Source of the DNA: an uncultured Alphaproteobacteria bacterium
GTDB taxonomy: Bacteria; Pseudomonadota; Alphaproteobacteria; Rs-D84
Direction of reading: 5' to 3'
Length of the DNA: 64,000 bases
Assembly: GCA_944389535.1 (NCBI GenBank)
Contig: CALXMS010000002.1
Span: 62,001 to 126,000, forward strand
Shown: positions 7,545-15,898 of the stretch, in pieces
Layout of the letters: the number at the start of each line of letters is the position of its first letter
Position numbering within the stretch: position 1 is the stretch's first letter
Program-made: the position numbers and the translations under genes
The notes under the pieces: generated by a model
Databases searched by the model: none
Seen by the model: only the letters and a program-made list of their open reading frames with translations
What the model was told of the DNA's origin: nothing

Positions 7545-9099
7545 GGACTTTACCCCTAAAACTTTACCAACGAACCTGGAAGCCGAACAGGCGGTTCTGG
7601 CGGCGGTATTGATGAATAACCGCGCGTTGGAAAGGGTCTCTGAGTTCCTGAAAGCTGAACATTTTTCTCATCCCGCGCATCAGGAAATTTATAAGTTAGC
7701 GGAACGGCAATTTGCCGCAGGTATTCCTTTTGATATAATTACCGTTAAAAACTATCTGGACCAACAGGGTGTGCTAGAATCTGTTGGCGGCGTAGATTAT
7801 TTAACACAGTTGGCATCTGCGGGGGCGACCGTTGTTAACGTTGAACAATACGGACGTATCGTTTATGAAAACGCCTTACGTCGAGACCTGATAAATTTAG
7901 GTCAGTCAATAACAGATGCCGCGTTTGTTGAGGATATGGATAATCCAGTATCTGCGCAGATTGAAACTGCCGAACAGAAATTATTTGATATGGCTTCATC
8001 TGGTGTATCAGAACGAGAAGTTGCTTCCATAGGTACCGCTTTACAAGAGGCTTTGAAAGAAGCAGAGGTCGCTTATAAAGCAGACGGTAAATTATCTGGT
8101 TTGACAACTGGTTTGAACGCATTGGATAAGTCTATCAGTGGTTTACATCATTCTGATTTGATTATAATTGCAGGACGTCCTGCGATGGGTAAGACGACTT
8201 TGGCTATGAATATTGCTTTTAACGCTGCAAACGCGATTCTTTATGGTCGTGCAAATGAGCGTTACAAAGGTATTGTCGCATTTTTTAGTCTTGAAATGTC
8301 AAAGTCCCAGTTAGCGGCACGCGTTTTATCGTCTCAATCAAAGATACCGGCATCTGCTATGCGAGAAGGGTCTTTGACTGATGAAGACTTTTTAAAAATG
8401 TCGCAATATTCCGACGCAATAAGTCAGGTACCTTTATACATTGATGATACGCCCGGTATGTCTGTTCCTATGATCAGAACCAGGGCAAGGAGATTGGCGC
8501 GTCAGCATGGCGGCATTGCACTGATAGTAATTGATTATCTGCAACTGATGACGTCACCTGGGGGGCGTAATAAAGATAATCGTGTACAAGAAATATCAGA
8601 AATTACGCGCGGTTTAAAGATGTTGGCTAAAGAGTTAGATGTTCCTGTAATTGCTTTGTCACAGTTATCTCGTAGTGTTGAATCGCGTGATGATAAGCGA
8701 CCGCAGTTGTCTGATTTACGTGAGTCTGGTTCCATTGAACAAGACGCTGATATAGTTATGTTCACTTATCGAGAAGAGTATTATTTAGATAATCGTGATC
8801 CGTCACAGCGTATTTCAGGTAACGCAAGCGAGAAGATCATTGAAAATTATCAGAAACGTTTAGAACGTGCGCGCGGTAAGGCTGACGTTATAATAGGTAA
8901 GAATCGTCATGGTCGTCCAGAAACCGTACGTATGGCATTTTTCGGAGAGTACAGTTTGTTTGATAACCTGGATGAGATTGCCGCACGTGGTCAAAACGAT
9001 TTTGATAACGCTTCAGCGCCTATGCCGTTATCAGATGATGCCGTATTAGAACCCGCACCGATTGATGCAGATGCGATACCGGATGATATGCCTTTATAG
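7543..9099 (+). CDS. dnaB: Replicative DNA helicase DnaB
   Basis: 518 residues, normal for chromosomal DnaB in alphaproteobacteria. The N-terminal domain (LPTNLEAEQAVLAAVLMNNRAL) is followed by the linker helix and the RecA-like motor: Walker A AGRPAMGKTT, Walker B LIVIDYLQLM, then ALSQLSRSVESRDDKRP and LRESGSIEQDADIV. It unwinds DNA at the fork as a hexamer. It heads a three-gene plus-strand cassette sitting inside the phage terminase gene. The N-terminus begins at the conserved position, so the ATG at 7543 is right although no ribosome site precedes it. It may be the host's own helicase or phage cargo. Confidence 0.97.
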   Translation: MDFTPKTLPTNLEAEQAVLAAVLMNNRALERVSEFLKAEHFSHPAHQEIYKLAERQFAAGIPFDIITVKNYLDQQGVLESVGGVDYLTQLASAGATVVNVEQYGRIVYENALRRDLINLGQSITDAAFVEDMDNPVSAQIETAEQKLFDMASSGVSEREVASIGTALQEALKEAEVAYKADGKLSGLTTGLNALDKSISGLHHSDLIIIAGRPAMGKTTLAMNIAFNAANAILYGRANERYKGIVAFFSLEMSKSQLAARVLSSQSKIPASAMREGSLTDEDFLKMSQYSDAISQVPLYIDDTPGMSVPMIRTRARRLARQHGGIALIVIDYLQLMTSPGGRNKDNRVQEISEITRGLKMLAKELDVPVIALSQLSRSVESRDDKRPQLSDLRESGSIEQDADIVMFTYREEYYLDNRDPSQRISGNASEKIIENYQKRLERARGKADVIIGKNRHGRPETVRMAFFGEYSLFDNLDEIAARGQNDFDNASAPMPLSDDAVLEPAPIDADAIPDDMPL

Positions 9100-9169
9100 A
9101 TATTTTGTGCTTGCTAAACCATTAAAAATTGACTAAAATTTTGTCAAGAAAATCTTAAGGAGATTTGCT

Positions 9170-10177
9170 ATGGCGCAAGAAGAAATAATTTTCCCTAATA
9201 ATATCAGAAACATCCGTCTGACCAAAGGGATGAAAATGACAGAACTGGCTCGTCAGGCAAATTTATCTCTGTCAGCGGTTTCTAAAATTGAAAAGGGTGT
9301 TCGTCGTCTAAATCAGAAACAGTTATTAAATATATGTAATATATTGGGCTGCAAATTATCAGACATTTTCATCAAAGAATCTGATGAAGTTGCAGGGCAG
9401 TGGCAGAACGAAATAAAGCGTCGTTTAAACGATAACGAAGACAGCGGGTTAAAAATTTTTGGCAGCGGTTTGCGTAAAATTCGTCAAAATGCCGGTAAAA
9501 CAATTGCTCAGGCTGCGAAAGATGCTGGTATGACTTTGTCCGTTTATCATAAGATAGAAGTCGGGCAACGTGAAATATATCAGAATGAAATTGAACCTTT
9601 AGCGGAATCCTTTGCATATACTGCAGAAACCTTATTAGACAAAATTGCCGCGTTATATAAATCTGGTGAATTAAATAAGCAAATAAATAAGGTTAAGGAA
9701 AGGGTAAAATCTGTTCTGGTACCTGGTAATCCAATGTCTGGTATCGACATGCACAGTAGTTTATACGGTGCAAAATTGTATGACAGTGCGCGTAAAAAAT
9801 TAGTTCCTGTATTTGGTGTTCCGTCGGGTAAGGCGATAAACTTTAAAAAGTCTGATACGACGATGATAGTTGCTCCTATGACGCTGGAGGGTAATAAAAG
9901 CATATATGCAGTAATACCTAATTCTAAGCGTCTTGGTGGTTTTATTCCCGAAAAATCTTATGTTTTTGCAGATTCTGAAACGCCGGCCGCAGTTGGGGAT
10001 TTGGCGGTATGTATAGATTCCGATTTTTCTGCTATGGATGCTGATGATGTTGCAACGGCTCAGGTAGTAAGCGTTAGACAAGATTCTAGGGGAAAGGTAT
10101 ACGGTCAGATTTCATCCCCCGAAGAAAAGATTATCGGTAAAACTATGCACAAGGTCGTTATGATAGTCATGGAATAA
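9170..10177 (+). CDS. Transcription regulator with two XRE helix-turn-helix domains
   Basis: 335 residues. HTH 1 (about 13-65, MTELARQANLSLSAVSKIEKG) and HTH 2 (about 100-150, IAQAAKDAGMTLSVYHKIEVG) are arranged in tandem. A C-terminal beta-rich domain (about 225-335) resembles the S24/LexA peptidase-like domain of phage-type repressors but lacks the usual GDSM catalytic serine motif. It is probably a DNA-binding repressor or activator that does not self-cleave. It follows dnaB by 70 bp with a good ribosome site (AAGGAG) and precedes the 224-residue unknown by 21 bp. It could control the surrounding phage module, but no operator was identified. Confidence 0.8.
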   Translation: MAQEEIIFPNNIRNIRLTKGMKMTELARQANLSLSAVSKIEKGVRRLNQKQLLNICNILGCKLSDIFIKESDEVAGQWQNEIKRRLNDNEDSGLKIFGSGLRKIRQNAGKTIAQAAKDAGMTLSVYHKIEVGQREIYQNEIEPLAESFAYTAETLLDKIAALYKSGELNKQINKVKERVKSVLVPGNPMSGIDMHSSLYGAKLYDSARKKLVPVFGVPSGKAINFKKSDTTMIVAPMTLEGNKSIYAVIPNSKRLGGFIPEKSYVFADSETPAAVGDLAVCIDSDFSAMDADDVATAQVVSVRQDSRGKVYGQISSPEEKIIGKTMHKVVMIVME

Positions 10178-10198
10178 TTTTTCTCATAGGAGAGGGAA

Positions 10199-10873
10199 AT
10201 GAAAGCAAAAGCTAGTGTTGTAGCGCAGAAGTTATTAAATTTATATCGTCAAGAACACGTAATTTTCGGTGGTTGGGCGGCGGTTAATAAAGTATTCGTT
10301 GAAGAATCTGACGCAGAAGTTTTACGCGCGTTACGCGATTTACCCACTGGTAAAACGTTGGTAAAGCATATTGAAAATCTGCGCAGCGGCAAAACCCCCA
10401 TGGATTCTATAGAACGTGAATTGTTACCGTATGGTGGAATGATGGAAGAAACCATTGCCACAGTACCGTTAACAGCCGCAGAATGGGAAGAACTAGAATC
10501 TGGAATCAAAGATTTTACAACGGATCAAGAGGGTTTAGATAAAATTCAACAGTTGCGCGTTGTAAAAAAATTTGGTGATCAATGGTTGGTTGCTATTCGT
10601 GCTGCTCTGACTCAGAGACCCGACTTATTGGATAAGTGGTCTGTGGTTAATAAAACCTATCGTGCGTATTATTTATGGAAGGTTGCAAGTGATATGCTTA
10701 ATCAGCCGTTGTCAGAAAGAGCCCGTGCACAATTACAGGTGGATATGCCAGAATATGAAACGTATCTTCCGATGTTTGGTGATGCCGGTACACAACTTTT
10801 AGAAAAATTACGTTCTTTCATTACCACGATGAAACCGGTTGATGACAGCGAAAACGATGGGTTGAATTTTTAA
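10199..10873 (+). CDS. Hypothetical protein, last gene of the dnaB cassette
   Basis: 224 residues, mostly helical, soluble, with no signal or membrane segment. No family recognised. Ribosome site GGAGAGGG just before the ATG. Its TAA overlaps, on the opposite strand, the stop codon of the terminase ATPase half (shared bases 10871-10872), which fixes the right edge of the inserted cassette. Being co-directional with dnaB and the double-HTH regulator, it is probably in their operon. Confidence 0.75.
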   Translation: MKAKASVVAQKLLNLYRQEHVIFGGWAAVNKVFVEESDAEVLRALRDLPTGKTLVKHIENLRSGKTPMDSIERELLPYGGMMEETIATVPLTAAEWEELESGIKDFTTDQEGLDKIQQLRVVKKFGDQWLVAIRAALTQRPDLLDKWSVVNKTYRAYYLWKVASDMLNQPLSERARAQLQVDMPEYETYLPMFGDAGTQLLEKLRSFITTMKPVDDSENDGLNF

Positions 10874-11472
10874 CTCTCCTTTGTTTTATAGATTGTATCC
10901 AATGTATGTGGTGTACCGATATAAACCATTGTACCCGTGGGTGATAAGATGAAATCTAGTTCACGTAAGCGCTCTCGCAGCATTTCTCGCTTTTGTATTG
11001 TATTGCTTGTGTTAGGGACTTCTACGTCATCACATATTATCAAATCTGCGCGCAGACCTGTTATGTTACCATGAATTCCTTGACATATTACTGATGGTTC
11101 TCTTATACCGATTGGTCTATTTACCGTTATTCTACCTTGGGCCCACTCTGTTTTTTTTGTTGGTACTATATGTGTGCACATCGGGTGGTTTTCAAGAATG
11201 TGTCTAATATGTGATACCATACGAGAAGAAAGACTTGTTTCAGCGGATAGAATAAGGATTCTGGTTTCTGGATACAGGCATAGCAAGCAAGCTGCAAATA
11301 TCCCAACCACTGTTGATTTGCCAGAATGTCTGAAAGCCATTAACAGTCCTCGATGTGGGGGGGCTTCCCATACGGAAACAAGAAAGTCCATTATTTGTGT
11401 ATGGTGTGTCGGTGTGGAAAACCCCAGTATATCATTCCATTCATCTAAGAATTCATGAAATTTCTCTTTCAT
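10870..11472 (-). CDS. Terminase large subunit, N-terminal ATPase half (split gene)
   Basis: 200 residues holding a complete packaging ATPase: Walker A variant AFRHSGKST near residue 46, Walker B LIICDDVE, and the coupling motif TGTMVYIGTPHT near the end. It stops at KTKES followed by TAA exactly where the dnaB cassette begins; the nuclease half resumes at 7544. ATPase plus nuclease give about 482 residues together, a normal terminase length. It lies four bases after the core-like gene. It may work in trans with the nuclease half or be a decaying remnant. Confidence 0.87.
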   Translation of the reverse strand: MKEKFHEFLDEWNDILGFSTPTHHTQIMDFLVSVWEAPPHRGLLMAFRHSGKSTVVGIFAACLLCLYPETRILILSAETSLSSRMVSHIRHILENHPMCTHIVPTKKTEWAQGRITVNRPIGIREPSVICQGIHGNITGLRADLIICDDVEVPNTSNTIQKREMLRERLRELDFILSPTGTMVYIGTPHTLDTIYKTKES

Positions 11473-11475
11473 TTT

Positions 11476-11823
11476 TTAGCCAAGTAGATCTTCAAATTTA
11501 TCTAGTAAAGATTGTAATAGATTAGGTTTATTGGCACCGATTTTTTTTAATTTGTCTATGTTCGATGCGCGTTTTTCTTTATATGGTTCTTCTGTTTCTG
11601 TTTTTAATCGTTTTAATACGGCACCGGTTGACATGCTTTTGCTTGTTACACCAGATGCCCCATATTTAGCACGCTGAGAAGCAAGAGTTTTTTTTACAAG
11701 ATTCGTTTTTTCTTTCTCGTCTTCAGCCATATCTGCTAATATTTTTTGACGTTCGTTTTCAGCTTCTTTCTTGGAATCGCGATAGTTTAATACAGAGGTT
11801 ACGTCAGATACAAGTTGTCCCAT
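11476..11823 (-). CDS. Probable internal virion (gp14-like) protein
   Basis: 115 residues, helical, highly charged. The motif QRAKYGASGVTSKSMSTG resembles the short conserved stretch of T7 gp14-type internal core proteins, which also follow the tail-tube genes. It lacks the gp15/gp16-sized partners of T7. The assignment rests on that motif and on position; it may simply be a small structural protein. Confidence 0.5.
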   Translation of the reverse strand: MGQLVSDVTSVLNYRDSKKEAENERQKILADMAEDEKEKTNLVKKTLASQRAKYGASGVTSKSMSTGAVLKRLKTETEEPYKEKRASNIDKLKKIGANKPNLLQSLLDKFEDLLG

Positions 11824-11837
11824 TTTTTATCCTTTTT

Positions 11838-13553
11838 TTAAACGATATAATATCCGTAAATGCTGACGGATAATACAGTGGTTGGTAATTGTTCGCTGCT
11901 GGAAATAGTCCACGGCGAATTTATACAATTTCGTTGGCAACCTAACAGGTTTATGGATACGTCACCGTTATAACCAGTTGATGTATCTTCATATATTTCA
12001 TTTGGTAAGGTTACGCGTGTGCCATTAATAAACATAGTTTTTGTGTTTAATACGCGTGCAGATACTTTCCTTATGCGTAACATCTTTGCGTTATGACCGG
12101 ATGCCCGAATTGGTAGTGATGCTGCGGTATAAGAAAAGTTGTATTTACCTGCATCAGTAAGCGCTGTTTCAGAAAATTTTTCTAAATAGAAGTTATTTGC
12201 TCGTTCAACGACTACATGTGTTACACCGTCAACGGTTGCCACAGATTTAAATTTTCCTTCTGTTGTATATCTTGCCCAAGCAGAGATGCCTAGCGCGGCG
12301 TTTTGATTAAGTACTGCCATATTCCCGTTAGACATTACAACGAATAATTGTTTTGTGGATTCGTTATAAGATAAATCAACAGGGTTTTGCATTAAATGCT
12401 TGGCTTGGGTGCATAAATCTCGTGCATTATAGTTCTCTCCCAGTGCGTCCAAAGATAATTCGCGAATATCTTTTTGGGTGCAAGATATGAATATGGTTGA
12501 CCCCTCTATTTTCTGTGGTTCTAGATAGCGTGTTGATATGCTGCCGACAGAAGTATGTTGTTTTATATCTACAGAACTTGGGGTTAAAGGTTTGTTTGAA
12601 ATTGCCCATTCACCTGCATTAGTTAAAATTTGTAAGTTATCGCTGCTGACGACAGTACATATTTGTTGTCGTTGTTCGGATAGTAATGTTATGAATATCG
12701 CTTCGTCATCCAGACCAGTCCCTACGTTAAAATTATTGTGTCTACCTACTTGTGACATCCAGACGCCACTTGGCCATGAACGAGAACCCCCAAAGACTAA
12801 TCGGTCTTGATGAAATGTGATACTACATGGCCATCCTCTACGTGGGCTGAATGCCGCCTCATACCAATCTGTAACCGCACTTCCTGGAATAGTATATTGG
12901 TTATTAGTATATGCATATACTATTCTTGGACTTACGTATTCTGTTATTCTCCATTGATTATTTAACAGCAGAAGTCTTCCGTTTACGTTATCTGGTGTCC
13001 AGAAATCTTTGTTGGTTGTAAATGTGGCATAATTGTTACCTGCTTCATTAGCGGTGACTATTATTTTAATACCTGTTGCGTCTTCAAATTTCATGAAAGG
13101 CATATTTACTGTCATATCAGAATCGTTTCTTTCGAATTCAAATTCTGATAATACAAAGCGTTCGGCATCTTTTTTTAGGATGTATGGTTGATAGTCTGGA
13201 TGCACAAAAATCATTGTATCAAATCTTTGTGCGTATTGGATTTTTTGTAAGTCATTTAAATTCCACGGAGAAAGTATATCTCGTATGCGAGTCCCGTTAC
13301 TGTACATCATTAGATGACCGTCGGTCAGGACTAATAAATAATTTTCACTATCAGAAACAGAAAAAGATATCAGCCTAGCAGAAGAGTCTAAGGTAGTTAT
13401 AGATGCTAATCCATATCTACGTTTTAAACCGCCGCCGGCAAGTACATCCATGTTTTCTAATTTTGCAAGACCGTTTAAATTATCGTGTGCGAAAAATTCT
13501 GGTGCTACCTCGCCGTCGGCGAAGGAGTTCTGTGTTTTTATAAAATCAGACAT
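11838..13553 (-). CDS. Phage tail tubular protein B-like (tail nozzle)
   Basis: 571 residues from the ATG at 13553, preceded by GGGGG. The N-terminus (QNSFADGEVAPEFFAH, then LENMDVLAGGGLKRRYG) is diagnostic for the T7 gp12-type nozzle protein family. The body contains the usual beta-propeller-like repeats, for example FHQDRLVFGGSR near the middle. It forms the lower part of the short tail. It follows the gp11-like gene by 15 bp. It is shorter than T7 gp12 (794 residues), like its relatives in other compact phages. Confidence 0.88.
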   Translation of the reverse strand: MSDFIKTQNSFADGEVAPEFFAHDNLNGLAKLENMDVLAGGGLKRRYGLASITTLDSSARLISFSVSDSENYLLVLTDGHLMMYSNGTRIRDILSPWNLNDLQKIQYAQRFDTMIFVHPDYQPYILKKDAERFVLSEFEFERNDSDMTVNMPFMKFEDATGIKIIVTANEAGNNYATFTTNKDFWTPDNVNGRLLLLNNQWRITEYVSPRIVYAYTNNQYTIPGSAVTDWYEAAFSPRRGWPCSITFHQDRLVFGGSRSWPSGVWMSQVGRHNNFNVGTGLDDEAIFITLLSEQRQQICTVVSSDNLQILTNAGEWAISNKPLTPSSVDIKQHTSVGSISTRYLEPQKIEGSTIFISCTQKDIRELSLDALGENYNARDLCTQAKHLMQNPVDLSYNESTKQLFVVMSNGNMAVLNQNAALGISAWARYTTEGKFKSVATVDGVTHVVVERANNFYLEKFSETALTDAGKYNFSYTAASLPIRASGHNAKMLRIRKVSARVLNTKTMFINGTRVTLPNEIYEDTSTGYNGDVSINLLGCQRNCINSPWTISSSEQLPTTVLSVSIYGYYIV

Positions 13554-13568
13554 TGCTACCCCCACAAT

Positions 13569-14090
13569 TTAAAAGCGCGCGTTAATAAGAGAAAAATTTT
13601 TAATGCCGTCAAGACTTGTTGCTGTTGTACTATCTATAAATTTTGCGGACTGTAATTCTGTTTCATAAAGCGCAGCCAACATACGAAATACGGTTTGATC
13701 ACCGATAAGAGGAATACAAAATTCCATTGCTAACTTTGTTGCAGCCAGTGATACGAAATAGCTTGGGAAGTTTTCTGGTTCAACTCTTACTATCGCCGTG
13801 ATAGATATGTTTTGCGTTGGGGCAATAACTTTATTACCTATTATTTCACCGCTGCACTTTAACACGCGCAAACATTCTGATGGTATAAGAAAATCACCGT
13901 CATCATTTTTTGCTAATTCAAATTTTTTACATGCAAATCGCCATGGATGCATCGCAAGCAGCATATCTATTACAGAATCAAATAGTGTACGGGCTATTTG
14001 CGCCGCAGGCGTATCTTCTATAAGAGATTGTATCGGTTTCTCTCCAAGTTTTAATAACGCCATTGTGCATAAGTCTATTTTAGTATGCAT
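13569..14090 (-). CDS. Phage tail tubular protein A-like (adaptor)
   Basis: 173 residues. DLCTMALLKLGEKPIQSL, then MHPWRFACKKFEL and FIPLIGD-type segments match the gp11-like adaptor family that joins portal to nozzle. T7 gp11 is 196 residues. It lies directly upstream of the gp12-like gene and downstream of a terminator, so these tail genes may have separate expression from the capsid. Confidence 0.85.
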   Translation of the reverse strand: MHTKIDLCTMALLKLGEKPIQSLIEDTPAAQIARTLFDSVIDMLLAMHPWRFACKKFELAKNDDGDFLIPSECLRVLKCSGEIIGNKVIAPTQNISITAIVRVEPENFPSYFVSLAATKLAMEFCIPLIGDQTVFRMLAALYETELQSAKFIDSTTATSLDGIKNFSLINARF

Positions 14091-14109
14091 TGAAACTACC
14101 TTTATATAT

Positions 14110-14147
14110 TTTTATTAAAAAGACCGGGGTAAAAAAAGTACCCCGGT
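14110..14147 (-). terminator. Terminator after capsid block
   Basis: ACCGGGGT-AAAAAAAGT-ACCCCGGT stem; on the minus strand it is followed by CTTTTTAATAAAAA. It separates the capsid genes from the tail genes and probably attenuates rather than blocks, since no obvious promoter follows it. Confidence 0.75.
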
Positions 14148-14156
14148 ATACTCTTA

Positions 14157-14384
14157 TTATGCCAATGCAGCAACAGTTACATTAGCATCAACTATGATTT
14201 TCTTTATTGATGTATTATCAGAAGCGTTGATTATGATAACATCACCGGTATTCATCAATGTTTTAACACTGTCAAAGTAAGCAGATGCAGTAATTGTACT
14301 GATGGTTTCATTGGCAGCATAGTGCCACAAGGTAAATCCGTTTGCATATGCAATAACAGATAAGTTTTTATTTTGAAACGCCAT
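14157..14384 (-). CDS. Small phage head protein
   Basis: 75 residues. NLSVIAYANGFTLWHY is the signature of a small protein found beside the capsid gene in many podoviruses and prophages. It may be a decoration or head-completion protein, but the role is not established. It is 42 bp after the capsid gene with its own ribosome site (AAAGGAC). Confidence 0.7.
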   Translation of the reverse strand: MAFQNKNLSVIAYANGFTLWHYAANETISTITASAYFDSVKTLMNTGDVIIINASDNTSIKKIIVDANVTVAALA

Positions 14385-14426
14385 AGATTTGTCCTTTGAT
14401 TTTTATTTGTTATATAAAACTAGGAT

Positions 14427-15254
14427 TTATTCATCCACATCTTTACATTTGATACGTACTATACCGGCATTATCAATCAGAACTGCGCCCTGTGACATAC
14501 TGTTACTGATGAAATGTGCGGCGCGTTCACCGTGCCAAGAAATATCAGTTTTTACTTCCTGACCACATGCATGACCTATACTTGTTGCGTGGTAGATAAA
14601 GCAATCACGATTGGAAGTCGAAGTAAGCGGTAAGTCGTTATACAATACCCATGTTATGCCTAGCCACTTTTTAGAAGCTCCGCCTGATATCAAGGGCAGG
14701 TCATTACCTACATAGTCTGCAGAAACGAATTCGTCCATGGATAATAATTCATTCCATTGATGTACACCGACGACAGCGAATCTGCGTCCGTCATCTGGAA
14801 CGTCGTTTTGATTCAATTCTTCTAGTGCAGATAAAATTAAGTTTTTTGTAAGACCTGTTGAATATGTCCCAACAGATGTGGTCGCTTGTTTCATAGCAGA
14901 AACAATCAATTCATCTGTTTTACGCCCTAATGCATATGCACCAGCAGATGCCACAACGCGACGTTCGTCTACGTTTGTTTTCAGCTCGTCCAATGCATCA
15001 ACCCAATCGCCAGCATAATAATCTTGTAATATGCATTCAACTGGTTCATGATTTAAATTCATAACCGGAACGATTCCGTGACGGGATTTTGTACTAGCTG
15101 TGCCTCGTCCAACTTTTTGAAAGGTTGTTGAAGCGCCGACAACGCCCGTCTTACTACGTACTGTTGAACGCAGTTTTGTGCCCATTTGCTGATATGCTAA
15201 ATGAACGTCGGCTTCAAATTGTTTTATGAATACCTGGTCAATAGATACAGACAT
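14427..15254 (-). CDS. Phage major capsid protein
   Basis: 275 residues. The sequence (FIKQFEADVHLAYQQMGTKLRSTVR at the start, DELKTNVDERR and YALGRKTDELIV in the middle) belongs to the HK97-fold capsid family seen in T7-like phages. It lacks the longer delta domain of HK97 and relies on a separate scaffold gene at 15899. A ribosome site (AAAGGAT) precedes the ATG. No stops or frameshifts. Confidence 0.88.
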   Translation of the reverse strand: MSVSIDQVFIKQFEADVHLAYQQMGTKLRSTVRSKTGVVGASTTFQKVGRGTASTKSRHGIVPVMNLNHEPVECILQDYYAGDWVDALDELKTNVDERRVVASAGAYALGRKTDELIVSAMKQATTSVGTYSTGLTKNLILSALEELNQNDVPDDGRRFAVVGVHQWNELLSMDEFVSADYVGNDLPLISGGASKKWLGITWVLYNDLPLTSTSNRDCFIYHATSIGHACGQEVKTDISWHGERAAHFISNSMSQGAVLIDNAGIVRIKCKDVDE

Positions 15255-15382
15255 TATTAATATCCTTTTTTTGTAAAAATAAAAACGTAATGAAAATTAC
15301 GTATAGATAATTTTGCAGTTCTGGTTATGCAATAACTGCGCCATACGCAAAAAGTTTAAACGGGTCCTATGCAGGATTATCC

Positions 15383-15430
15383 AAATAAAAATATTCAGTC
15401 AGACGTGCACAATTTCTGACTGAATATTTT
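15383..15430. promoter_or_regulatory. Long hairpin in the capsid leader
   Basis: AATATTCAGTCAGA (15390-15403) pairs perfectly with TCTGACTGAATATT (15415-15428). It lies between the lysine-rich gene and the capsid gene, followed by T-rich DNA on the minus strand. It could be a second terminator, or a stabilising 5' end for capsid mRNA. Confidence 0.6.
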
Positions 15431-15450
15431 ATAACAAGCGAATGTTAGAT

Positions 15451-15484
15451 AAATAAAAAATCCCCGAAAACATCGGGGATTTTT
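15451..15484 (-). terminator. Terminator of the lysine-rich protein gene
   Basis: ATCCCCGA and TCGGGGAT stem with a minus-strand T-run (TTTTTTATTT). Confidence 0.85.
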
Positions 15485-15487
15485 ATA

Positions 15488-15796
15488 TTATTTTTTCTTT
15501 GCACATGCTTTTTTAGCAACAGGTTTTTTTGCCGCTACTTTTTTAGCAGGTGCTTTTTTAGCAACAGGTTTTTTTGCTGCTACTTTTTTTACAGCTGGTT
15601 TTTTTGCTGCTACTTTTTTAGCAGGTGCTTTTTTAGCAACAGGCTTTTTTGCTGCTACTTTTTTTACAGCTGGTTTTTTTGCTGCTACTTTTTTAGCAAC
15701 AGGTTTTTTTGCAGCTGGTTTTTTTGCAGCTGGTTTTGCTGCTGGTTTTTTCGCAGCAGGTTTTTTCGCAGCTGGTTTTAAGAATGTGAATGCCAT
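15488..15796 (-). CDS. Histone H1/AlgP-like lysine-alanine repeat protein
   Basis: 102 residues from the ATG at 15796 (GGAGAG upstream). After MAFTFL it is built almost wholly of KPAAK, KKVAAKK and KAPAKK repeats ending in CAKKK. Such proteins bind and condense DNA without specificity. It lies between scaffold and capsid genes in the same direction, which suggests a role in packaging or in condensing packaged DNA. A host nucleoid protein that moved here is the alternative. The DNA is itself repetitive, so length may vary between strains. Confidence 0.8.
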   Translation of the reverse strand: MAFTFLKPAAKKPAAKKPAAKPAAKKPAAKKPVAKKVAAKKPAVKKVAAKKPVAKKAPAKKVAAKKPAVKKVAAKKPVAKKAPAKKVAAKKPVAKKACAKKK

Positions 15797-15898
15797 TCTT
15801 CTCTCCTTTTTATTTTTTGGATAGAACAAATTTTTTTGTTCTTACTTATATTTTATATGAAACAAAAAAAATAGTAAAGAAGAAAGTGTGTTTTTTTA

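Noticed and set aside
15488-15829. Lysine-alanine repeat ORF as a low-complexity artefact
   Set aside because: It has a good start and ribosome site and its own terminator, so it was kept as a gene, though the opposite-strand reading was dropped.
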